Shown: positions 32,301-41,875 of the stretch, in pieces
How positions within the stretch are numbered: position 1 is the stretch's first letter
Layout of the letters: every line of letters begins with the position of its first letter
NCBI GenBank assembly: GCA_914767715.1
Contig: OU612068.1
Coordinates: 12,212,001 to 12,276,000, forward strand
From: Membranipora membranacea
Lineage: Eukaryota > Bryozoa > Gymnolaemata > Cheilostomatida > Membraniporidae
Length of the DNA: 64,000 nucleotides
Reading direction: 5' to 3'
Program-made: the position numbers and the translations under genes
The notes under the pieces: generated by a model
Database searches by the model: none
Seen by the model: only the letters and a program-made list of their open reading frames with translations
Told to the model about the DNA's origin: nothing

Positions 32301-35300
32301 CAATATCTTGGTCTATGTGTCGGGGTACTTTATAAGAGATTGTCTTTTCTATTGCCGTGAGTGCGTAACTCAGAATCTTATTAACGTAAAAAGTGACCAA
32401 TGCATATGCGAAAACGCTTTCATGTACCGGGACAAGACAGTTACGAGATTTCGTAACCTCTCTATTATAACTAGATGTACCAAAGTATAGTCCCCTTGTG
32501 TAGATGTTGAGTAATAGTCAATCTTTGCATACTAATGCTGACTTCCTGCCAGATGTCCCTCTCTGTGTAAGAAAGAGCTGTGAAAGCTTGCTCCTTTATA
32601 GATGCAAGTGATCATTTCTTATTCCCCTGTGTGTGATGCATAGCCAATGTGTTGGCTCTGATACGATTGGCTGTTGGGTGTGAAAAAGCCAGCCAGCCAC
32701 CAGCCAATCAGAGCCAACACATTGGCTAGTGAAGCATAAAAAAAAGAATTATATATAGGCATGCAAACTGAATCAACCCTACCTGCTAAATACTTTTAAC
32801 TGTTACCTCTGTCTTAAACGTAATATGCATACTTTAGATATATTGGTCTTATGCCGATCATCGCTATTTGGTAAACCGGTAGTCAGATTTCAAAAGCTTT
32901 TAGCGAAGTAATGTTGTAGATTGTCCCGCTTAGTAGTTATAGGCAGTATATTATAATTGTTGAGGCTTTGCAGTAGTGTGAAAGCACAGTACTTATAGCG
33001 TGTAATGTTTTGTGTGGCCTTTGATGAATGGGTCAAGGTAGCTGAAGTGCTCAAACTCTGCCGGGTTGCGGGGAGTGGCATTCAGTTTGGGTTAAAGCGT
33101 ACTTTAATTGAGATGAGACAACTCTGATCACCATAGGCTCAAATTTGAGGTCAGAAATCAAGCTCCCAGCTAGCCATGAAAAGGATGTGGGTCATATTGA
33201 AATGGCTCTACCAGCAACCTTGGCAGGGTTTGAGGTCCTAAATTAAAAATGAAGATAATCCTATTTCCTCCGGTTCGACATCAACTGATATAAATGCTCT
33301 ATATTAACATCTTCAGACTCAGAAGAAAATGATCTTTATTCGGTGATAGTGATTTATCATAATTAAATTATTGTTGATGAAACTTTGATTGAACATGATA
33401 ACTTCTGATGATTTGCCTACAGTTGTGTTAGTCCTCATTATCTGTCTCTATCTTTGAAAAACTAACCGGCATTTCACACAATCTGCGTCTGTAGCTCAAA
33501 ACCCACTCATCCTTTAGCTGACATGTACTCAATGATCAAGTTTTTATTCAAAGTATGAACAAAATCAACAAAGTTTCCAGCTCTGACTTTCCAGCCTATT
33601 CAATGTTTCAATGTTACAACCACCCATATGGAATTAAGGCATGGCTATCTGCTCAGCTTAAGGCCCCTCTCAATTTATATCCTCCCCAGTGGTCACAGCT
33701 ATTACCTGCCAACCATTATTCGATCAAAAAAATAATTTGTCAATATAATCCGTAGTTGTCTTCTCTGTTCACATGTGGAAATAACTTAGGCAGTCAACAG
33801 CAATGCTGTTTTTTATTCTAACTACAATATCATTTCTTGCTTTGATTTTGGAAGCTTTCACAATATATATTCTGCCTCTTCAGATTAATGGAATTCTTGT
33901 CACCCACTGCAGCTACCTGCTATCATATAGTGTACACTTCTCACATAATCTCCTTATCTCTACTTTAGAATATACGACTTCAAGCTGGAACAGCTCTGGC
34001 CATATTTGGCTTTAATAACACCACTCAGCAGTATGCCATCAGAGAGGCTGGTGGTATAAGTTATGGTTTGTTTGAACCATTCCTTACATCAGATAATGAG
34101 TTTTATCGGGCATCAGCTTCCTTCCAGGTAGGCCTTTGATAAATAGCCCCGTTTTAATTTTTGTACCAATGCCCATGTATGAGACTTATATGTGAAGCTT
34201 ACATCGTCTAGCAGGCATTGCGGCAGGGAAACTAACATATCTCTTGTTGTTTGCAGGATGAATGTCATTGTAACATGTAAAACTTTGCACAAGTCACTGG
34301 TTGTGACGTTCCACTATAACACCCCTGTGGTAGAATATGATTACCAACATGCCTGGCAATTTTTAAACACAGAAACTACTTGTTGCCAATTTTACTTGAG
34401 AGAATGACACTTGATAAAGGCGCCGATATGAATGCCAGGGCCGAACTGCCAATGTAAAGATTGTTGGTGTTACTAAATTAAGCTAAGATTGAAAGAGGAA
34501 AGCATGTTAGCATATTTCAGGTTGAGATCAAACAATGTTTTGTTTAAGTATAGTCGTTATAGAAGTATTGTCACATGGGGGGGGGGATGTTATCGTAAAT
34601 GCATGAATACTTCACATTAGACATATCATAGTTGATACACTGAGAGCTACATAGTTTCCGTTTTCTGATTGTAGATAGTTGTATTAGCCCGAGTGATCGT
34701 GGACAGAGATCAGGTATCTCTCACAGCTGAAGGTGTTACTGAACTCGTACAGTTATTAGAGTCTAGAGTGGATAACGTCATCATACATTCAGGTCAGTTG
34801 TCATCTAATGGTAACTCCTGCTGATCAAGTTAATTTCAATTGTTTGCATTTCCGTTGCTCTCTTAAAGTGACGGGGGAGCAACTCCGAATGAAGGCAAAT
34901 GGACCAAACTTGGTCTAGGGTCTCCCTCTGCCCTAAAGCCTAAAGCAATCGTTTAATATTGTTGTCATGTAGTCATTTTCAAATTCAAAAATTATTATTA
35001 TCTATTTATTTAATAAGTTGGATTACAATTATACAATTATACTCCAGGTAGTTTAGGATACCAGCGAAGAATTTAGGGCATTGATTTGTTGTTCAAAAAC
35101 CGTGAACTATTTTGTCATTTTCAGTAAAGGTACCTATCAGACACACAAAAACAGTTGTTTGCCAATGCAGATTGATATTATTTGTTCACTATAGCAACTG
35201 ATTCCAGGAACGACCAATGTTATATTCTGTTACAGCGAGTTTACTGTCAAGCTTAGCACATACGCGAGCTGGTATTCCTGACGCCATGGTAACTTCAGGA

Positions 35301-37367
35301 GCTATGGAGAGACTGATGTATCATTTATCCTCTCCCTATGACCTTGTTAGGACGTCGTGTGCTGTCGCTCTCGGCTATCTTACCTTCAATAAAACAGCTG
35401 CCAGGATTCTACTGTCCTCATGTCGTAACAACCCTGGTCTTCATGATAAACTTGTACAGAATATCGACGCTGATGCAAAAATAAGCGATGAGTTCATTCA
35501 AGACTTTGAGCGCGCCAAGAAGATAGGACTCCCATCTCAAAGGTATGGATTATCAGATGTTAATGTCATGTATGCATATGGAAGTTGTATTTCATAACGC
35601 CAGTCATTATCATTGATGACTTGGCTAGATATGCTATTCCTGGCTGGGTATTAAACTTTTAGGTGGGTTTTTACTAAAAAAATATCAAACCTAAATATAT
35701 GGGAGTTATTACTCATTGTAACTTCCTTTGCCCGTTTTGCTCTTGATTCCGAGACACACTGCCTTGGAACTCTATGTAGCTATTGAATACATATTCAGCG
35801 GATGTTTAAATGTTGACTGTAGTTTAAAGTTTAGCTGGTGATTTGACTTTGTTTTAGTTTGGAGAAAAACGGTGGACCTCCTGTTTGCCCTCCGAGGCGT
35901 GAAGGTAGGTCACACAAATATCTACTTTATTCTCACTGGGCACTCTGAGTCTGCACATGTCCACTGAGCTGTCAATATAATGTTATATTAATACCATGGC
36001 ATCTGCTCTCAAGCGTTACCCATTTGGTAACTGACAATTGTCCGTACTTGTACTCGTGTGTCAGTGTTTATGTGGTGAACATGTGGCAACCTTACAACTA
36101 CTTATTTATACTATCAAGGTGTGCTTGTGTGCAAACATGTTAACACCATTCAATTCTTGAGTCTATGGTTGTAACATACTTGTGTGTGTGTGTGTTAACT
36201 CATTTTGGGCAAAAATTAATTACCTGTTGACATCTAATACTGCACATCTGGGCGTGATCACTGCACTAACAAGGAGGCCGTTCAGCGCTATGTGAAACCC
36301 CCAAAGCCACAGACAAGGTCTTGTGGCAGCAGAAACTGTAGATAGAATGTAACATGTTGCTCTAATAGTTTTGCTCGGTATCTTGAGCTGAGCTGAGCTT
36401 CATTGTACAAACATTGCAACCATCGACTCAAGGTTTCATTATTGTAACCTGTATGGTACATTCACCCAATCATGTACACCTACCTGCCAGCTTGACACTG
36501 CAATGCTGGCTTACTGCATGTCTTAAAGGCTTATTTGTAATGTGTATGCCGCCGATAAAAACTCTGATATTTTTTTCAGTTGGTTTTTCCATATATTTGT
36601 TGCCACATACATTATTTGCTTTGCTTCAGGAACTTACACTTCGGCCAGGGTAGGCTCCTGAAATGTGCGCTTGTAAGATGATCTTTATTATTGTAAACGT
36701 GTCATCACATTTGTAATGTCAATAATGGGCATCGTTCATCTCCGCCTCCATGGTAGCACATGCAGTCCTTTTCATAATCATTGTCAGCATTTTGAGCACT
36801 GTCGAATGAAGCATTTCATGCCTATAGACCCTCCTTTCCTGTACATGTTGTTGTCAGACCATCACATGACTGAGTCTTTTGCTTTATTTTTGGCACTTGA
36901 TATACGGGTGTTAAAAAGTTTCATGCTATATGATACACATTACACACTATGTCAAATGATCCTCCCTCACACAATCTCATCTAATGAAACTCCTTCCCCA
37001 CCCCGGTCCATGAGTCAGATATGAGGCGCACTCTGCAATACTGATACCTTTTTAAGCATCAGCTGTAATTACGCAGATATTTTCTTGCATTTCACAATCA
37101 TTGGTTGTTTCACAGACATGATTATCTACTGGCTAGCACGGGCCTGCAATGTTTATAATATGGCTTAGTGTAGTTTGGATATGATGAGTTTTTTGATGTC
37201 ACTGAAATGGCGATCTTTTTATCATATCTGTAGGTTCTGCTCGCCCGAAGACAAGTATGAGTCATACAAAGTATGGACGTGGAAGCAGAGCCTCCACTGC
37301 TAAGCCTAACTTCATCGTTAGGGCCGTCTCAGCACCTGCTAAATCCAGAACTGAACCGAGGGTGTGA
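14327..37367 (+). CDS. ANKAR: Ankyrin and armadillo repeat-containing protein, complete
   Basis: Exons: 14327-14357, 14652-14848, 15785-15955, 16330-16507, 17655-17751, 18354-18540, 19413-19563, 19902-20006, 20442-20613, 21144-21327, 22749-22901, 23181-23250, 23554-23595, 24597-24734, 25697-25898, 26200-26408, 26916-27020, 27992-28084, 28459-28628, 28871-29024, 29474-29567, 29862-30009, 30345-30498, 31205-31366, 31674-31780, 32078-32200, 33969-34127, 34675-34792, 35236-35542, 35858-35904, 37234-37367. All phases agree, giving 1453 residues, close to vertebrate ANKAR (about 1430). The N-terminal third lacks repeats. Ankyrin repeats lie at about residues 490-770 (GPTALHLAARSGSLDAVACL; NGWAPIHQAAFYNHVPVIKM; TPMLLAASSGALEAVCCLIE). 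Armadillo repeats lie at about 798-1395 (DGIPALVKLLKSDRSDIQSV; GAIPPL...). The C-terminus is basic and short. Such repeats bind partner proteins; the partner and cell role are not shown. Human ANKAR is itself poorly characterised. Confidence 0.95.
16060..16089. repeat. Perfect 30-bp palindrome in an ANKAR intron
   Basis: Starting CACAGAGTAAGGATATATCC, the 30 bases equal their own reverse complement, with no loop. It lies just downstream of ANKAR exon 3. No repeated flanks were seen. Confidence 0.9.
18594..18790 (+). mobile_element. Diverged copy of the tRNA-derived SINE
   Basis: It carries a B-box-like GGGTTCAAATCCCACT followed by the family body GACTACTAGGGTTTGTTGG and GCAGACATTGCGGTCTTGCC, as in the copy at 8748-8985. 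The A-box part is worn (GTTTAGAGCGC). It lies in the intron after ANKAR exon 6. Confidence 0.75.
22454..22582. mobile_element. Foldback MITE (GTTGCTCCC family), 129 bp
   Basis: The left arm TGCCTGCATCTGGAGTTGCT and CCACTGGTCAC is mirrored by GTGACCAGTGG and GGAGCAACTCTAAGAGCAGG. It matches the intact element at 50809-50930 in size and arms, but the outer ends are worn and no target duplication remains. Confidence 0.75.
23305..23356. mobile_element. GGGAGGGTGGGA hairpin element in an ANKAR intron
   Basis: TTGAATCAGGGAGGGTGGGA is followed after a few bases by its complement (TCCCACCCTCCCTGATTGAA). The same hairpin occurs at 62308-62349, and half copies (ATCAGGGAGG) appear near 49663-49704. Confidence 0.75.
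23554..23595 (+). CDS. ANKAR: ANKAR 42-nt microexon
   Basis: A segment bounded by ACAG| and |GTAAGT encodes SRNYLLDGDEGST in the frame set by both neighbours. Exons 23181-23250 and 24597-24734 are both in phase 1 here, and 42 nt keeps the frame, so it can be used or skipped without harm. It is supported by splice sites and phase only. Confidence 0.6.
24256..24518. mobile_element. 263-bp element with about 20-bp terminal inverted repeats
   Basis: It starts AAGCCTGGTGCCCAATCGCA and ends TGCAATTGGGCACCAGGCTT. The interior has several short CTTGCAAG motifs in both directions. It is a probable non-autonomous DNA transposon in the intron before the acidic ANKAR exon. Confidence 0.75.
26412..26545. 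repeat. Foldback repeat with CATAGA-type arms
   Basis: CCGTAGATATAGATATTACC, CATAGACAAAGCACACAAAA and their complements alternate around a centre near 26480, so the stretch folds on itself. It starts a few bases after the donor of the ANKAR exon ending at 26408. Confidence 0.7.
27149..27854. mobile_element. 706-bp TA-flanked DNA element containing a tRNA-like unit
   Basis: The ends CCCTATAGGAGTTTAG and CTAAATTTAACTCCTATAGGG are inverted repeats, flanked on both sides by TA, as in Tc1/mariner-type insertions (assignment inferred). A second inverted pair (AAAGGGCAACCAAGGTTTC at about 27376 and its complement at about 27740) lies inside. No transposase frame is present. It sits in the ANKAR intron between exons 26916-27020 and 27992-28084. 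Confidence 0.75.
27280..27366 (+). ncRNA. tRNA-like sequence with T8 terminator, inside a DNA element
   Basis: Eighty-seven bases, with end pairing ATGCAAG/CTTGCAC (6 of 7), an A-box-like TGGTGTAGTAGTCTAAGTG and a perfect T-arm CTGGGTTCGAATCCCAG. It is followed within two bases by eight T residues (27368-27375), a standard RNA polymerase III stop. The anticodon stem does not pair well, so a working tRNA is unlikely. Best read as a tRNA-derived unit captured by the surrounding element. Confidence 0.55.
31820..31995 (+). mobile_element. Degenerate copy of the tRNA-derived SINE
   Basis: GGTAGGAGGTAACTCAGTTG recalls the SINE A-box head, and GTGTGCTCCCACCTGCCTGC matches its body. The middle and B-box are badly decayed. 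It lies in the intron after the ANKAR exon ending at 31780. Confidence 0.6.
32641..32728. mobile_element. 88-bp foldback MITE (TTGGCTCTGAT family)
   Basis: TAGCCAATGTGTTGGCTCTG is mirrored exactly by CAGAGCCAACACATTGGCTA, with arms of about 35 bp. Worn relatives are at 12263-12315 and 6964-7160. Confidence 0.85.
34821..34919. mobile_element. Worn copy of the GTTGCTCCC foldback family
   Basis: The right arm GAGCAACTCCGAATGAAGGC and AAATGGACCAAACTTGGTCT fits the family consensus. The left arm (TTTGCATTTCCGTTGCTC) is diverged. It lies after the ANKAR exon ending at 34792. Confidence 0.65.
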
Positions 37368-38408
37368 TAAACTTTAAGGCATACTGCCTGAAATATGTAT
37401 GTCTGTTTTAGTCTGACTGTTGATGAGCACAACCATTGCTCTGTTGAAATCATGTCATCATGTCATGTCAAAACCATTTCACAGAAACCTACCGTGAATA
37501 TTATTTCTCCCACTCTTTAGTGACATGACGGTGAAAAGTGTTCCGTCCAAAAATAGTCATAACTTTCATGTTTATTATTATTTTTTCACTGTGTATCCAG
37601 TTTGGTTGCAAAAATCACCAACAAACTACTTTTTACTAGGTGAGATTAAAAAACCACCTATTATTGTCCAGTGTATACCATTAATGCTGTTACTTTTTTA
37701 AGCCAGATGTGATTTTTGTCACAGCAGATTTAGTTTTCTTGGCTTTCAAGTCAGTTTTGTGATGTTTCAAATTATAAATTTATTTACAATCATGTCCCGA
37801 CTCCGTCCGTCAATGCTCTCAACAATTTATAAACTATATTAGATATTTCTGCTATCATGTTATTTATTAAGACATTTTTATATAAAATATATCTGATTAT
37901 TTTCTTTTCCAGTTTCTTGAAATACAGATCTTTCAGACTTTCAGCTCATACATCATATCTTCCGTGTCTAAACAATAGACATAAAATTATTAATTGATTT
38001 AGAGTACATTATACTCTAAATTAATATTACGGTTCAAATTCAAAAATTTGTTGCAAATAATATGCCCACACTCTGCTGAGATGGAGAATATATCTTTCAC
38101 TTATTGTAACTTTCATTTAAATAATGGTGCTTGAATCTGAAATCTTATTCATAGAACTATGCTAACACCATAACATGTTTGTAATAGTCATTGTACAATC
38201 AATCAAGGAAGTTTATTCTATGCTAGCGTGTTGCGGTAGATCAAACCAACCAAAGTCGTGTTTATCTCCACATATCTGCTTTTTATCATGTATTTGTTGT
38301 GGGTCCAAATTTCAAAGTCTTAAAATTCACCATAACAGTAACTGATAAGATAAACAGCATAGATTTACTGCTAGCTATCGCTTGCTGCAGTATACGAACA
38401 AAGTACTC
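37368..38408. other. ANKAR 3' UTR and intergenic space
   Basis: AT-rich sequence with no convincing coding exon, between the ANKAR stop codon and the signal-peptide exon of the next plus-strand gene. No mobile element with clear ends was recognised. Confidence 0.5.
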
Positions 38409-41084
38409 ATGTCCAGAAGGATGACTAACCTACACATTACGAGCAGTAGCACCATTGCGCTGGTACTGTTCGTAATCTCACAGCTAGCCAAAGGTCTGGT
38501 TCTAAAACAGAGTTCTAACTGTACAGCTGAGACTAATGAGGGCGTTCTAGATCTCTCACCCTTATCGAATAATGATGGACATCCTCGGTAAGTAAAGCTA
38601 CCCTATGTGTTGCAGCCGAATTAATCAACAATCGGATAACATTGTTGTGTGTAACTTTCAATTCTTCATTTTCAATTGGCAGTTTAGCACTTGCATGAAC
38701 CAATGCTAGCCTGTCTTGACAAGCTTTGATCAGTGGGGGGGGGGAACAAAAAGCTTTGTTCCCCCCCACCGAGCAAAACTTGCCAAGACAGGCTAGAACC
38801 AATACTTGCGATAGACATGGTGAAGTATGTTGTAGCTGTTTTCTTTTCTATCACATGCCCGCTGATTGTTATCTTGTTATCTGTTTGCAGATTTACAGGG
38901 ATCAAGCTCACTCACTATGGTGAAATCTCTGTTAACTGGAATCCATGTTATGACTATTCAGAGCCTACAGGAACAGTGTGCTCAGATGTGGCAGTAAGGA
39001 AAGCTTAATATCTATTCCAGACTAATTTAAACAATTGAATATAATTTGCTCGCCAAATGGTATACCCTTGCATTCTCAACAGAACCAAAATACATTCTTT
39101 GGTATATTTCAACATTGCATGTCCCACAATGCAACAATATTCCAGGAATCATCATAATTATGGAAAACACTAATAGGCTACTAAGATATATCATTGGCCT
39201 GATCATCCTGAAAATTCCAGAAAATGCATTATGGGATACTCTTTGACATGCCCTCTTCCTTGCGTTATTCAATCTAAACAAATTTGAAATTTCAAAGGTT
39301 TAGTTATAAATGAAGTCAAAACCATTGATATCACTAACTGGAGCAAGGTTCTTGTTCAAGTGAAGACAAATCTAGTACCAGTTATTTTAACAGGCATGTG
39401 TTCTGGTACAGTACGGTCCACTAGTACACAGATCTTTAGGATCTAACACAGACAGTGTATTTGGTATCTATGAGCTCAGTGACAATGAGCAGAACGAGTG
39501 GCAGAGCTGGCAGGCTGATCGTCTCTATCTGAGATATCAGGCTAAAGCTGCTGATGATCATGGACAGACAATGTATGTAATAACTATTAATAGGTTTTAT
39601 TCAAATTTTTCACAACTGATAAAAGTAAACTGTTCATCTAACAGACAGACTGAACACAGAGTAAGGATATATCAGATGTTCAGATATTAATACCTTGCTC
39701 CATTTGTTGTCTTGTTCTTATGTAGAGCCATTGAATTCCATATCTGGAATAGCATCATTAGCTTTCTTTTGCAAAACAAAGGGCTTGCAAAAATAGCCAG
39801 TCCCTAGTAGCAATCTAGAAATGCCCTAATCATCGACACTGTATGGGGTATAATTACTGTTTGCAATTTTGTAAACAAGACAATTTCTCAGGCTAATTAT
39901 TCATGCTACTAGGGACAGCCAATCAGATAACAGTCAGATGGGTCCCTGTGTTTAGTGTCCTAACCGAATAACGCAATGATACTATTTCCATTCTAAGAGA
40001 AGAATCTAATTCAGTGTGTAGAGCACATTCGGCAGTGCGACTAGGTACACCTTATGAGCAGTGTGACTCGACATTGAGAAAGGAAGAATATGCTTATTGA
40101 GGAGCTTAAATAATTTCTTGGTCACGATTAGTTTTCCGCTAGCTGAGTGTCTTGTCACCTCATATATATCTGCACTAAGAAACCAATCGCTTTTCTTATA
40201 GTTGAAAGCAGAAGCCAAAAGCTATTTCTGTAAACAGCAGCATGTCAATTTTACCAAAAAAGTGAGCATCCTATGTGTATGTTAATCCTATGTTAGCTTT
40301 TCGAAGAATGGAAGTCTTTTTTTAAAGGAATCTTATTCTGGACATCTTCTTTGAATGCGATCCTGAATCTGAAGGGGAGGTGATTCCAAAAGTATCTGAC
40401 AGCTATAGATTGGTAAGAAATAGTTTTCGTTACAATAAAAATGCTTGTAGTCATCCACCACATGTTTTTTGCTTTCCGATTCACTCGTGCTGCATTTGAA
40501 AAAGTTGAACCTATCTGAGAGATCATTGTCATAGAGAAAAACTTGCAATACATTAACAAGAGCCTTTACCAATAGGCATGGCATGTGTGATTGAAACAAT
40601 TAACTCGCAACATAGAAGTACCTATTACTCAATTCAAAGTTTTGGAGGATGAATAACAAACAAATCCTAGGGCTGCTATATAAATGACATATTACAGGCA
40701 ATGATACTGAAGAGTAGACACGCCTGCTGGATACAACAGAAGACAGGAGTGTTAAAACTGGACTGGTGGAAGAATATATATTACTACCTGTAAGTAATAT
40801 GTAGGAAATCTCAAATTTTTTGTTGATTGCGATCAAACAAGATGTCGAGAATAAGATTCCTGCAAAACAAATTTTCTATTCTTCTAATAGCTCACGATTA
40901 CGTATGAACACGTCATAGGATACTCTTTTCTTCGGTTGAAACTTTTTTCTTATTAGCATCAATCTCATCAGAAGAATTCTATGCTAGTATCACTCTGTAT
41001 CACTCATGCATTTCTGTTCTCAGGAATTGGTTTGGGGAGCTCATCCACGAGGCGATATTACCACTGCAAGTATTGTTTCAATAA
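38409..41084 (+). CDS. Probable MRH-domain-like secreted or type I membrane protein
   Basis: Proposed exons: 38409-38587, 38891-38993, 39394-39576, 40698-40789 and 41024-41084, giving 205 residues with consistent phases. Exon 1 has a signal-peptide-like stretch (SSSTIALVLFVISQLAKG). Exons 2-3 carry LTHYGEISVNWNPC, then a cysteine-spaced CSDVAACVLVQYG and a SLG.. / LYLRYQ pattern. This resembles mannose-6-phosphate-receptor-homology lectin domains of secretory or lysosomal proteins; the likeness is judged by eye. The first two exons have good splice sites. The exon 3 donor is uncertain (39572 or 39576), and only the latter keeps exon 4 open. Exon 5 read in this phase ends quickly. In another frame it would encode two N-glycosylation sites and a membrane span (TYMVLGIFLFTLFGIG). 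The C-terminal half is therefore weak. Confidence 0.5.
38705..38796. mobile_element. Foldback element with G-run/C-run core, inside an intron
   Basis: GCTAGCCTGTCTTGACAAG and CTTGCCAAGACAGGCTAG are inverted arms. The centre holds a run of ten G, then AAGCTTTGTT, then seven C. It lies in intron 1 of the MRH-like gene. Confidence 0.75.
39744..39928. repeat. Dispersed repeat, uninterrupted copy
   Basis: Contains CTTTCTTTTGCAAAACAAAG, CAGTCCCTAGTAGCAATCTA and CATGCTACTAGGGAC; the last two form terminal inverted repeats. A second copy at 43562-44000 has the same landmarks but is split by a foldback element. Confidence 0.7.
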
Positions 41085-41875
41085 GCTATCCAGTCAATGT
41101 TACCAATATTACTAATCAAGTGCACGCAAGGAGAATTTTCACTTACATGGTACTTGGTATATTTTTGTTCACTTTATTTGGCATCGGCAATCTTTCATTT
41201 GAGCTTTCATGTATAAATTAGCATAATTTTCTGCTATTTTTAGCAGATTTTTTTTCTTTCTTATCAAGAACGATGGACCAAAGAACACAACTGAATTTAT
41301 GTCGTACAAACTGATGTTTTCTTCGATCTACTCCATTCTTGAACCAGAAGTGGTTATATTTTAATAAAGCATTGAAGCGGAAGCTCAATAATTTTCGATT
41401 AAAATGAATTTATAAGAATGTGGCACTTCTAGCCACAATTGGTTATTTTACAACAAAATAAAAATGTGATCAATGGTAATACACCTGTAATTGGGTGAAG
41501 GTCAACTTGTTGCACCCATCCTCCAAATTAAAATGATTAGTATGCTGATGACAAACCAGGGTGTAGCCAATTCAAAAGCACTGCTATCAGTGATATTGAA
41601 CCCTGTTAATATTTTCAGGTGTATTTGCAATGGAAATCTATTGAATTAAAGTTTGAAATTCTTTTTTGCAAAATCATTTTTGGAAGATCAATGCATACGG
41701 ATTGGCTAATGTAAATTAGACCGGAAATGCGTGCAAAATGCAATGGTCTTACATATGGGGCCACTAAAAAATTCTGACCACCAATTTTCGACCCATAGTC
41801 ACCAATATGGAAGACCAGGAGCATACCATCATTTTGAGTGGTCTGGTTAAAGAATTGAAAGAACCTGAAGCAGGC
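41085..41875. other. Space between convergent genes
   Basis: Holds the 3' UTRs of the MRH-like gene (plus) and transglutaminase 1 (minus). A plus-strand AATAAA at 41363-41368 is a fair poly(A) signal for the former. Nothing else was recognised. Confidence 0.5.

Noticed and set aside
40006-40599. Minus-strand open frames resembling the end of a LINE reverse transcriptase (TRHSASGKLIV; AVRYFWNHLPFRFR)
   Set aside because: The likeness is faint, frames are broken and no catalytic motif is visible. Kept only as a possible relic.
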